The notes beneath the pieces were generated by a model. It saw nothing but the letters and a program-made list of their open reading frames with translations, was not told the DNA's origin and made no database searches. The translations under genes were made by a program, and so were the position numbers. A stretch of DNA of 64,000 nt from Kibdelosporangium aridum (lineage in GTDB: Bacteria > Actinomycetota > Actinomycetes > Mycobacteriales > Pseudonocardiaceae): positions 186,001 through 250,000 of the forward strand of contig NZ_FWXV01000002.1 in assembly GCF_900176515.1 (NCBI RefSeq). The letters are read 5' to 3'. This document shows positions 25,277 through 32,942 of the stretch, in pieces. Within the stretch, counting starts at the first letter, position 1; each line of letters begins with the position of its first letter.

Positions 25277-26600
25277 CCCGAGCCAGTTCCCGGGTCAGGG
25301 AAGGCTCGTCGGCGGTGAGCAGGTGGTCGCGCTCGACCACAGGTTCGCCGCCGACGAGCAACAACTCCAACGGTGGCACCCGCCCGAAGACCAGCGCGGC
25401 AACGGGATCCACGATCCCCGCGTGCTTCAAAGTGTCCAAACGCCACACTGCCAGATCCGCGAGCTTGCCTTGCTCGATCGAGCCAATGTGTTCGTCACGC
25501 CCGAGGCACCGCGCACCGCCCATCGTGCCGATCCGCAACGCCTGCCGCGCGGTCAACGCCTTTGGCCCGCCACGCTGCCTTGCCGTCAGCAACGCCTGCC
25601 TTAGCTCCTCCGCGAGCCCACCGGACTCATTGGACGCGACGCCGTCCACACCTAGTCCAACCGGCGCACCGGCGTCCACAAGGGCACTGATCGGGGCCAT
25701 TCCGGCGCCCACTCGGGCATTCGAGCTCGGGCAGTGCGCGATTCCCGTGCCGGTCTCGGCCATCAGTGCGATCTCGGGTTCCTTGAGGTGCACCCCGTGC
25801 GCCAACCAGACATCCTCGCCCAACCACTCGAGGTTCCGGGCGTAATCCACCGGAGTCAGCCCGAACTCCCGCAAGCACTGCTCTTCCTCGTCTGCGGTCT
25901 CCGCGAGGTGCGTGTGCAACCGAACGCCATGCCTTCGCGCGACCGCCGCAGCACCACGCATCAGGTCAAGACTTGCCGAGAACGGCGAACACGGTCCGAC
26001 CGCGACCTGGATCTTGGCCTCCGGCGCAGGATCGTGGTACTCGTTGATCGCCCGTTCGGTCTGTTCAAGCGCGTCGTCCAAACTCTCCACAATGGAGTCA
26101 GGCGGCAGCCCGCCCTCGGACTCGCCCCGATCCATCGACCCGCGCACCGCGTGCAACCTGATCCCGATATGCCGCCCAGCATCGATCAACGCACCGAACA
26201 CATCCCCACCATCACGCGGGAACACGTAATGATGATCGGCGGCAGTCGTACACCCGCTGAGCGCCAACATGCCCAGGCCAGCCTTGGCAGTCGCGGACAC
26301 GATGTCCGCGTCGATCCCGGCCCAGACCGGATACAACGCGACAAGCCAGCCGAACAGATCCTCCTGCTGGGCATAACCACGCGTCGCCCACTGGTAAAGG
26401 TGGTGATGGGTGTTCACCAAGCCAGGCGTGACAAGGCATCCGGACGCGTCAACCCGCTCAAGGCCCGCGAACTCCTCCGGCACGGCACCGGAACCCACCG
26501 CCGCGATTCGGCCGTCCACAACGGCCACATAGCCGTCGGCGTGTTCCGTGCCCTGCTCGTCGACTGTCGCGACGTATCCGCCCGTAATGACCGTGTTCAC
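25251..26600 (-). CDS. 8-oxoguanine deaminase-type amidohydrolase
   Basis: A 449-residue member of the ATZ/TRZ-guanine deaminase amidohydrolase family. Metal-binding residues are His65 and His67 in NTHHHLYQW, the TAADHHYVF segment, HTHLAE, and the barrel Asp in GLGVDGVASNES. Sequence style is that of enzymes annotated as 8-oxoguanine deaminase (8-oxoguanine to urate plus ammonia). Other members deaminate s-triazines or hydrolyse related amidines, so the substrate is only probable. It is the last gene of a three-gene operon, 10 bases after the LLM oxidoreductase. The 3' end overlaps csxA by 26 bases, tail to tail. Confidence 0.78.
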   Translation of the reverse strand: MNTVITGGYVATVDEQGTEHADGYVAVVDGRIAAVGSGAVPEEFAGLERVDASGCLVTPGLVNTHHHLYQWATRGYAQQEDLFGWLVALYPVWAGIDADIVSATAKAGLGMLALSGCTTAADHHYVFPRDGGDVFGALIDAGRHIGIRLHAVRGSMDRGESEGGLPPDSIVESLDDALEQTERAINEYHDPAPEAKIQVAVGPCSPFSASLDLMRGAAAVARRHGVRLHTHLAETADEEEQCLREFGLTPVDYARNLEWLGEDVWLAHGVHLKEPEIALMAETGTGIAHCPSSNARVGAGMAPISALVDAGAPVGLGVDGVASNESGGLAEELRQALLTARQRGGPKALTARQALRIGTMGGARCLGRDEHIGSIEQGKLADLAVWRLDTLKHAGIVDPVAALVFGRVPPLELLLVGGEPVVERDHLLTADEPSLTRELARASARLADS

Positions 26601-26610
26601 GAACTCCAGA

Positions 26611-27639
26611 CTAGGCCAGCCACTCCTTGACCTGCTCGACGAGTTTGGCTGGGTTCTCGCCGATCGGGGTCACGGTCAGCGAGGTCACCCCGGCTTCCTT
26701 GAAGGCCTGCAGGCGCTCCTTGACATACCCGGCGGGGCCGACCAGGTTCATCAGCTCCGCGAACTCGGCGGGCACGGCCGCCGCGGCCTCGGCCTTCTTG
26801 CCGGACAGGTACAGGTCCTGGATCTTCTCCGCCTCGGCTTCGTAGCCGTAGCGGCGGGCCAGGTCGTTGTAGAAGTTACGGCCGCGCGCGCCCATGCCGC
26901 CGACGTACAGGGCGATGTACGGGCGTGAGGCGTCTCGCAGGGGTTCTACGTCGTCGCCGATCGCGAGCATTCCGCCTGCGACGATTTCCAGGTCGCCCAG
27001 GTCCGGGGAACGCTTGGCTTTTCCGGCCGCCAGTGCGGAGCCCCAGACCGACTCTGCCTTCTCCGGGATGAACAGGGTGGGCAGCCAGCCGTCCGCGATC
27101 TCGGCGGTCAGCCGGACGTTCTTGTCGCCGAGCGACGCGATGTAGATCGGGATGTCCGGGCGGACCGGGTGGGTCAGGATCTTCAACGGCTTGCCCAGCC
27201 CGGTGCCCTGGCCTTCGGGCAGCGGGATCGGGTAGCTGCCCTCGTTGGTGATCACTTCGCGGCGCCAGATCCGGCGGCAGATGTCGACGATCTCGCGGGT
27301 GCGGCCGAGCGGCTTGTCGTACGGCACACCGTGCCAGCCCTCGATCACCTGCGGGCCGGACGCGCCGAGTCCGAGGATCGCGCGCCCGCCGGAAACCGCG
27401 TCGAGACCTGCGGCCGTCTGCGCGATCAGTGCCGGGGTACGGGAGTAGATCGGCAGGATCGCCGAGCCGATCTGCACCCGCTCGGTCTTCGCGGCCAGGT
27501 ATCCCATCAGCGTCGGCGCGTCGAAGCCGTACGCCTCGGCCACCCAGACCTGGTCCAGCCCCGCGCTTTCCAGGCTGACGATCTGATCGATCAGGTCCTT
27601 CGGGTTACCCGCGTACATCACCTGTGTGCTGATCTTCAT
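26611..27639 (-). CDS. LLM-class F420-dependent oxidoreductase
   Basis: A 342-residue TIM-barrel enzyme of the luciferase-like monooxygenase superfamily, in the F420-using Mer-like branch common in actinobacteria. Diagnostic segments are VWVAEAYGFDAPTLMGYLA near residue 31, IGSAILPIYSRTP (57-69), LGLGASGPQVIEGWHG and the C-terminal GPAGYVKERLQAF. The start overlaps the CoA-transferase stop as ATGA. Members reduce or oxidise C=O or C=C bonds with reduced F420; the substrate here is unknown, but the coupling to a CoA-transferase family gene suggests a CoA-linked intermediate. Confidence 0.87.
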   Translation of the reverse strand: MKISTQVMYAGNPKDLIDQIVSLESAGLDQVWVAEAYGFDAPTLMGYLAAKTERVQIGSAILPIYSRTPALIAQTAAGLDAVSGGRAILGLGASGPQVIEGWHGVPYDKPLGRTREIVDICRRIWRREVITNEGSYPIPLPEGQGTGLGKPLKILTHPVRPDIPIYIASLGDKNVRLTAEIADGWLPTLFIPEKAESVWGSALAAGKAKRSPDLGDLEIVAGGMLAIGDDVEPLRDASRPYIALYVGGMGARGRNFYNDLARRYGYEAEAEKIQDLYLSGKKAEAAAAVPAEFAELMNLVGPAGYVKERLQAFKEAGVTSLTVTPIGENPAKLVEQVKEWLA

Positions 27640-28787
27640 CGATCGTTCCGTTCCTGTACAGCGCCGGATGCCAGCAGTTCGTCAATGTCGTCGAAGCCCC
27701 AGTCGGCCAACGCGTCGCGGGTGTGCTGCCCGGGGATCGCCGGTGGGGTGCGTAGTTCCGCCGTTGTGCCGGAGAACCTTGGTGCGGGCGCGGGCTGGAC
27801 GAATCCGTCGCGCTCGACCAACGTGCCGCGTGCGGCGATGTGCGGGTGTCGCGCTGCTTCGGACAGCGAGAGAACCGGTGCCACGCAGGCGTCCGTGCCC
27901 TCGAAGATGTCTGTCCATTCGCGACGGGTCTTGGTCGCGAACACCTCGGCGAACCGCTTGCGCAGTTCCGGCCAGCGCGGGATCTCCAACTGCTTGGGCA
28001 GATCCTCGCCCTCAAGGCCGAGCAGCCGCACGAACTCCTTGTAGAACTGCGACTCCAGTGGGCCGACGGCCATGTACTCGCCGTCCGAGGTCTCGTACAC
28101 GTCGTAGAAGGGGGCGCCGGTGTCGAGCAGGTTCACGCCACGCTCCGGCCGCCAGACACCTGCGGAGACCAGGCCGAAGATCATGGTCGCCAGGTGCGCC
28201 GCGCCGTCAACGATCGCGGCGTCAACGACCTGGCCTTTGCCGGTCTGCTCGGCGTGCCTGAGGGCGGCGAGGATGCCGACGGCCAGGTAGAGCGAGCCGC
28301 CGCCGAAGTCACCGACCAGGTTCATCGGCACCTGCGGCGGTCCGTCCTTGCGGCCGATCGCGTGCAGGACGCCGGTGATGCCGATGTAGGCGATGTCGTG
28401 GCCGGCGGAGTGCGCCAGCGGGCCTTCCTGGCCCCAGCCGGTCATCCGGCCGTAGACGAGCTTAGGGTTGCGTTCCCAGCACTGCTCGGGCCCGATGCCA
28501 AGGCGCTCGGCGACACCTGGCCGGAACCCCTCGATCAGCACGTCGGCCTGCTCGGCCAGGCGCAGCACGACCTCGGCGCCCGCCTCGTTCTTCAGGTCGA
28601 CCATGACCGAGCGCTTGTTCCGGTTGAGCAGGTCGCGCTCCGGTGGTCCGGTCACCGGGACGGCATTCCGCCGGTCGACGCGGATCACGTCGGCGCCCAG
28701 GTCAGCCAGGTGCATCGCACAGAACGGGGCAGGCCCGATGCCGGCCAGCTCGACCACGCGCACGCCCGCGAGCGGTCCCGTGCTCAC
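27636..28787 (-). CDS. CaiB/BaiF family protein, alpha-methylacyl-CoA racemase-like
   Basis: A 383-residue class III CoA-transferase family protein. It begins LAGVRVVELAGIGPAPFCAM and contains the GHDIAYIGITG segment (His/Asp pair of the racemase active site), both typical of alpha-methylacyl-CoA racemase (Mcr/Amacr), which inverts 2-methyl branched acyl-CoAs such as sterol side chains and pristanoyl-CoA. A formal CoA transferase is the alternative. The start is GTG 28787 behind AGGAGG. It leads the operon with the LLM oxidoreductase and the deaminase, and diverges from a zinc alcohol dehydrogenase across an 87-bp AT-richer promoter region with TACGAT as its likely -10 (28823-28818). Confidence 0.88.
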   Translation of the reverse strand: MSTGPLAGVRVVELAGIGPAPFCAMHLADLGADVIRVDRRNAVPVTGPPERDLLNRNKRSVMVDLKNEAGAEVVLRLAEQADVLIEGFRPGVAERLGIGPEQCWERNPKLVYGRMTGWGQEGPLAHSAGHDIAYIGITGVLHAIGRKDGPPQVPMNLVGDFGGGSLYLAVGILAALRHAEQTGKGQVVDAAIVDGAAHLATMIFGLVSAGVWRPERGVNLLDTGAPFYDVYETSDGEYMAVGPLESQFYKEFVRLLGLEGEDLPKQLEIPRWPELRKRFAEVFATKTRREWTDIFEGTDACVAPVLSLSEAARHPHIAARGTLVERDGFVQPAPAPRFSGTTAELRTPPAIPGQHTRDALADWGFDDIDELLASGAVQERNDR

Positions 28788-28874
28788 CGTCGACCACCTC
28801 CTACTCGCCAGTAACGTATCGTATACCTAACACCGTACGGATAATTGTGAAGCTTGCCATGGAGAATGGCCCGC

Positions 28875-29942
28875 ATGGTGAACGCAGCCGTAGTCGCCGG
28901 ACCCGATGCCGCCATCGAGGTCCGTGAGATCGAACTGCCCGCCCTTGGCCCGCGCGATGTTCGCGTGCGGGTCGCGGCCGCAGGCGTGTGCCACTCCGAC
29001 CTTTCGATGATCAACGGGACCTTCTCGCCCCAGTTCCCGCTGGTCCTCGGGCACGAGGCCGCCGGAACGATCACCGAAGTCGGCTCGGAGGTCACGCGCG
29101 TTTCGGAAGGCGACCGTGTGGTCGTCAACTGGGCGCCCGCGTGCAGGCACTGCTGGTTCTGCTTGAACTCGCAGCCTTGGCTGTGCACGGCCGTCGAAGG
29201 CGTGGTCAGCCCGGAGCGCGGCTCGGTGCACGTGACCTTGGGTGTCGGCGCGTTCTCCGAAGAGGTCGTGCTCAACGAAAACGGCGTCGTCCCGCTTGCC
29301 GACGGCGTTCCGCTTGACGTCGCCGCGTTGCTTGGGTGTGCCGTAGTGACAGGCATCGGTGCCGTACGGAATACCGCTTCGGTCCGGTCCGGCGAGTCCG
29401 TGCTGGTGATGGGACTTGGCGGCGTGGGGTTGTCCGCGATCATCGGGGCGCGGCTCGCCGGCGCTGGCCCGATCATCGCCGTGGATGTCGTACCGGACAA
29501 GGAAAAACTCGCCCGTGACGCGGGCGCGACGCATTTCATCCTCGCGCACGACAAGCTGGCCAAGGAAATCCGCGGGCTGACCGGTGGACGCGGTGCCGAT
29601 CATGCGTTGGAGTGCGTCGGCAACTCGAAGACGATCCGAACCGCTTGGCAGACAACGCGTCGCGGCGGGAAGGTGACGATCGTCGGGGTGGGCAGGCGGG
29701 ACGACACGGTCAGCTTCAACGCGCTGGAGCTCTACCACTTCGCCAGGTCCATCGGGGTCTCGGTGTACGGGTCCGGCGATCCCGACCGGGACATCCCGTT
29801 GCTGGCCACGCAGATCCAGCTCGGCCGGCTGGATCTGGAACCCCTTGTCTCGCACCGGATCGGCCTCGACGGCGTGGCCGACGCCTTCGAGCGGATGAAG
29901 ACCGGCACCGGGGCGCGGTCGCTCGTGGTCTTCACACCTTGA
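28875..29942 (+). CDS. Zinc-dependent alcohol dehydrogenase
   Basis: A 355-residue medium-chain dehydrogenase. Catalytic zinc ligands are the Cys in GVCHSD and the HE in LGHEAAG. The structural zinc lobe has CRHCWFCLNSQPWLC with four cysteines, and the NAD(P) loop is VMGLGGVGLSAI. It oxidises alcohols to aldehydes. The start at 28875 has GGAGAA eight bases upstream; two earlier in-frame ATGs overlap this site. It stands divergent from the racemase operon and its end overlaps the convergent TetR gene by 11 bases. Confidence 0.9.
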   Translation: MVNAAVVAGPDAAIEVREIELPALGPRDVRVRVAAAGVCHSDLSMINGTFSPQFPLVLGHEAAGTITEVGSEVTRVSEGDRVVVNWAPACRHCWFCLNSQPWLCTAVEGVVSPERGSVHVTLGVGAFSEEVVLNENGVVPLADGVPLDVAALLGCAVVTGIGAVRNTASVRSGESVLVMGLGGVGLSAIIGARLAGAGPIIAVDVVPDKEKLARDAGATHFILAHDKLAKEIRGLTGGRGADHALECVGNSKTIRTAWQTTRRGGKVTIVGVGRRDDTVSFNALELYHFARSIGVSVYGSGDPDRDIPLLATQIQLGRLDLEPLVSHRIGLDGVADAFERMKTGTGARSLVVFTP

Positions 29943-30537
29943 GCCACGGCACCAGGTAGGTCCGCGCGAACGCACGCATCTGACGCTCCTCTCGCGTCGG
30001 GATGACGCCTTCGGGTGTGAGCACCATGGAGTGGATCAGGCGCGCCAGCATCTCGGCGAGCGGCTCGGCGTCGAAATCGCGGATGTGCCCGGCGCGCTGG
30101 TCCTCCTCGATCTTGTCCTTGAGGTAGCCACGCGCCAGCGCGATCACCGGCCCGCCGTGCAACGTCAAGCCAGGCAACACCGCCTCCGGCTCGCTGGACA
30201 GCAACCTGTTGAGCAGCCGGTGTTCCCGCAGGCCCCGCACGACCGCGACAAACCCTTCGACCATACGTTCCTCGGCGTTGGCCGCCTTGCTGATCTCGAC
30301 GTCCGCCGCCGCGATGAACCGCCGCACCTCACGCAGCCCGACCGCCTCGACCAGGTCATCCTTCTGCGGGAACCGCCGGTAGAGCGTGGCGCGGCCGATC
30401 CCGGCCTTTCTGGCCACGTCGTCCATGGTCGTGCGGCGCAGCCCGAACTCCTCGTACGCCTCCAGCGCCGCATCGAGGATCCGGCGCGTGCTGTCGTCTT
30501 CGGGCTCAGCGGACACTAGGACTTCGGCCAGGAACAT
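29932..30537 (-). CDS. TetR-family regulator
   Basis: A 201-residue TetR repressor with helix-turn-helix VARKAGIGRATLYRRF (about 41-56). The start (ATG 30537, or the in-frame GTG at 30516) overlaps the 3' end of the MpaB-like gene by 32 or 11 bases, so it is the second gene of that operon. A TTGAGAC/GTCTCAA dyad at the operon's promoter is a good candidate for its operator. Its own end overlaps the convergent alcohol dehydrogenase gene. Confidence 0.88.
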   Translation of the reverse strand: MFLAEVLVSAEPEDDSTRRILDAALEAYEEFGLRRTTMDDVARKAGIGRATLYRRFPQKDDLVEAVGLREVRRFIAAADVEISKAANAEERMVEGFVAVVRGLREHRLLNRLLSSEPEAVLPGLTLHGGPVIALARGYLKDKIEEDQRAGHIRDFDAEPLAEMLARLIHSMVLTPEGVIPTREERQMRAFARTYLVPWLKV

Positions 30538-31354
30538 CTTGCGATTTTACGGCCGCGGCCCGCTTGGCCGCCAAAGCCATCGGGTGATAGCGGACTTTGT
30601 CCGGCAGCAACGGCATTCCAATTTTCACGGCCCGCCGCGCCGCGGCCAGCTTCACGCGGTCCACCGTCGTCCACTGTAGACCCAGTCGATTCCGGAACGG
30701 TTCAGGAAGCGTCCCGATCGTGACGGCCGTGACGAGATCGGCGGAGACCGGACCGAACACACGCCACGCGATTTCCGGCCAGCCAGGCGGGGCTTGTGAT
30801 CGGCGATCGGCCAGTGCGGCGAGAACTTGCCGGACTGCCTCGTTGTCCTCAAGCCGGTCGGCCACCATGCCGTTGAAGTAGCCGAAGAACCCGGCCAGGT
30901 CATCGGGCATGTGGTGCGGTTTGAGGCCGAGCAGCTCACCCACTTCCCGCCATTCCTGATACATCCGCTCCTGTTGCTCTCTGGACAGTGGAGTCGCGAA
31001 ATTGGCGTGGGCATGCACCGCGCCTTCGAAGAGAGTCGCGTGCACCCACCAATACGCTTCCGGGTTGAGCGCGTGATAGCGGTGACCGTGGTGGTCAATC
31101 CCCTTCATGTCCTTGTGGAGTTCCCTGAGCCGCGCGCTTTCCGCGGCCGTGCGCTCGCCGCCGTAGCTGATCAGCATCAATGAATCCACTGTGCGCTGTA
31201 GGCGTTGCCACGGGCGTTTCCGGAAATCCGAGTACTGGACGACACCGGCACCCACTGTCGGGTGTGCGACTTGAAGCAGCAACGCGCGACCGGATTCCAG
31301 TAACAGCCGCCAGTCCAGGACGTGGTGCCAGGTCTCCGACTCCGGTCCGAGCAT
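30506..31354 (-). CDS. MpaB/latex-clearing-protein-like oxygenase (DUF2236)
   Basis: A 282-residue protein of the DUF2236 family, which includes haem-dependent rubber oxygenase Lcp and the fungal oxygenase MpaB. The conserved HPTVGAGVVQYSDFRKRPWQR region (around 31-51) and the histidine-rich YHALNPEAYWWVHATLFEG segment (about 93-111), expected to supply haem-contact residues, are present. No signal peptide is evident, so an intracellular role is likely. GGAGGAGG precedes the ATG. It forms an overlapping operon with the downstream TetR gene. Substrate unknown. Confidence 0.8.
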   Translation of the reverse strand: MLGPESETWHHVLDWRLLLESGRALLLQVAHPTVGAGVVQYSDFRKRPWQRLQRTVDSLMLISYGGERTAAESARLRELHKDMKGIDHHGHRYHALNPEAYWWVHATLFEGAVHAHANFATPLSREQQERMYQEWREVGELLGLKPHHMPDDLAGFFGYFNGMVADRLEDNEAVRQVLAALADRRSQAPPGWPEIAWRVFGPVSADLVTAVTIGTLPEPFRNRLGLQWTTVDRVKLAAARRAVKIGMPLLPDKVRYHPMALAAKRAAAVKSQDVPGRSPSVR

Positions 31355-31369
31355 GACGCACCTCCTCCA

Positions 31370-31398
31370 TTGAGACGACGGTACGACTTTTGTCTCAA
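31370..31398. promoter_or_regulatory. Dyad operator in the MpaB-TetR / WS-DGAT divergent region
   Basis: TTGAGAC (31370-31376) and GTCTCAA (31392-31398) form a perfect 7-bp inverted repeat with a 15-base spacer, and a third TCTCAA half-site follows at 31401-31406. It is 15 bases upstream of the MpaB-like start. The adjacent TetR is the likely ligand-responsive binder. Confidence 0.55.
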
Positions 31399-31477
31399 GA
31401 TCTCAAGCTAACCGATCTTCCTGGCTACCGTCCGCAGCGGTAATCTCGGCAGGTCGCACCGGGGACAGGAGGCGCCC

Positions 31478-32863
31478 ATGGCCCGGATACCGTTCATGCC
31501 CGTCACCGACTCGATGTTCCTGATCGGTGAATCACGGGAGCATCCGATGCACGTCGGCGGGCTGCAGCTGTACACGCTGCCCGAGGACGCCGGGCCGGAC
31601 TACCTGAGCAAGATCTACCACTCGCTGGTCGCCGACGAGGAGAACGTGCAACCGCTGTTCCGTCGCAGGCCACGGCGCCCGGTCAGCAGCCTCGGCCAGT
31701 GGGCGTGGGCGACGGACAACCAGCTCGACATGGAGTACCACGTCCGCCTGACGGCTTTGCCGCGCCCGGGCCGCGTGCGTGAACTGCTGGAACTGACGTC
31801 CCGGCTGCACGGGTCGTTGCTGGACCGGCATCGTCCACTGTGGGAGTTCTCGCTGATCGAAGGCCTGGAAGGGAACAGGTTCGCGACGTACTCGAAGGTG
31901 CACCACGCCCTGATGGACGGTGTGTCCTCGTTGATCCTGGCCACCCGGGCCCTGTCAACCGATCCCGATGTCCGGGACATGCCGCCGGTATGGGCGATGC
32001 CGCCGATGGACAAGCCGGTGAAGGCCGGCAGCGGCGGCGGACCGTTGGAACTGCTGGAAAGCCTGCGCGCGGCGACCCAGGACATCGCGGGCGTGCTGCC
32101 CGCACTGGTGAAGAGCGCCAACGTCGCACTGCGCGAACAGGCCAGTGTCCTGCCGTTCCAGGCGCCTCGCTCGATCTTCAACGTGCAGATCACCGGCGCG
32201 CGCCGGTTCGCCGCACAGCAGTGGTCGATCGACCGGATCAAAGCCATCCGCCGCGCGACCGGCGCGACCCTCAACGACGTCGTGCTCGCCATGTGCTCCG
32301 GCGCGCTGCGCCGCTACTTGCTGGAGCTCGGCGCGCTGCCGGACCGCCCGCTGATCGCGATGGTCCCGGTTTCGTTGCGTGCCAAGCAAAAGAGGAGCGA
32401 GGCCAGCGGCAACTCGGTCGGCGCGATCCTGGTCAACCTCGGGACGCACCTTGAGGATCCGGCCGAGCGGTTCACCCAGATCCAGGACTCCGCGCAGATC
32501 GCCAAGCGGTCGCTGGCCGAACTCAGCCCACTGCAGATCCTGGCGCTGTCCGGGCTGACCATGGCGCCGCTGGCTTTCGCGCCGCTGCCCGGGTTCGTCC
32601 GGATGACACCGCCACCGTTCAACCTGATCATCTCGAACGTGCCCGGGTCGCCGAGGCCGCTGTACTGGAACGGGGCCAGGCTGCAGGGCATGTACCCGCT
32701 GTCGATCCCGTACGACGGCCAGGCCTTGAACATCACGATCACCAGCTACGCCGACAACCTCCAGTTCGGGCTGACCGGCTGCCGCCGCAACGTCCCGCAC
32801 CTGCAGCGGCTGCTCGGCCACCTGGAAGACTCCTTGGCCGAGCTCGAAAAGGCAGTCCTTTAG
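31478..32863 (+). CDS. Wax ester synthase/diacylglycerol acyltransferase
   Basis: A 461-residue bifunctional WS/DGAT that joins acyl-CoA to a fatty alcohol or diacylglycerol to make storage lipid. The catalytic HHxxxDG motif is HHALMDG (142-148). The second conserved segment is MVPVSLR near residue 295, and the family's PLYWNGARLQGMYP and ISYADNLQFG-like elements close the C-terminal domain. Its length is normal for the family. It has AGGAGG before the ATG, and TTCCTG/TAATCT (31418-31446) may be its promoter. It diverges from the MpaB-like operon. Confidence 0.93.
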   Translation: MARIPFMPVTDSMFLIGESREHPMHVGGLQLYTLPEDAGPDYLSKIYHSLVADEENVQPLFRRRPRRPVSSLGQWAWATDNQLDMEYHVRLTALPRPGRVRELLELTSRLHGSLLDRHRPLWEFSLIEGLEGNRFATYSKVHHALMDGVSSLILATRALSTDPDVRDMPPVWAMPPMDKPVKAGSGGGPLELLESLRAATQDIAGVLPALVKSANVALREQASVLPFQAPRSIFNVQITGARRFAAQQWSIDRIKAIRRATGATLNDVVLAMCSGALRRYLLELGALPDRPLIAMVPVSLRAKQKRSEASGNSVGAILVNLGTHLEDPAERFTQIQDSAQIAKRSLAELSPLQILALSGLTMAPLAFAPLPGFVRMTPPPFNLIISNVPGSPRPLYWNGARLQGMYPLSIPYDGQALNITITSYADNLQFGLTGCRRNVPHLQRLLGHLEDSLAELEKAVL

Positions 32864-32894
32864 TCCCGAGGCAACCTTTCGGTCCTCTGGAGGT

Positions 32895-32926
32895 CATCGT
32901 CAGTGCTGGGGTATTTCCTGACGATG
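32895..32926. repeat. Inverted repeat upstream of the subtilase gene
   Basis: CATCGTCAG (32895-32903) and CTGACGATG (32918-32926) make a perfect 9-bp dyad with a 14-base loop in the 79-bp gap between the acyltransferase stop and the protease start. It could be a terminator or an operator; no T-tract follows. Confidence 0.45.
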
Positions 32927-32942
32927 CGACAAGGGGCGATTC

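Noticed and set aside
28811-28843. TetR operator between the racemase operon and alcohol dehydrogenase
   Set aside because: GTATAC and CCGTACGG are each short palindromes, but no longer dyad joins them; only a -10 box could be suggested.
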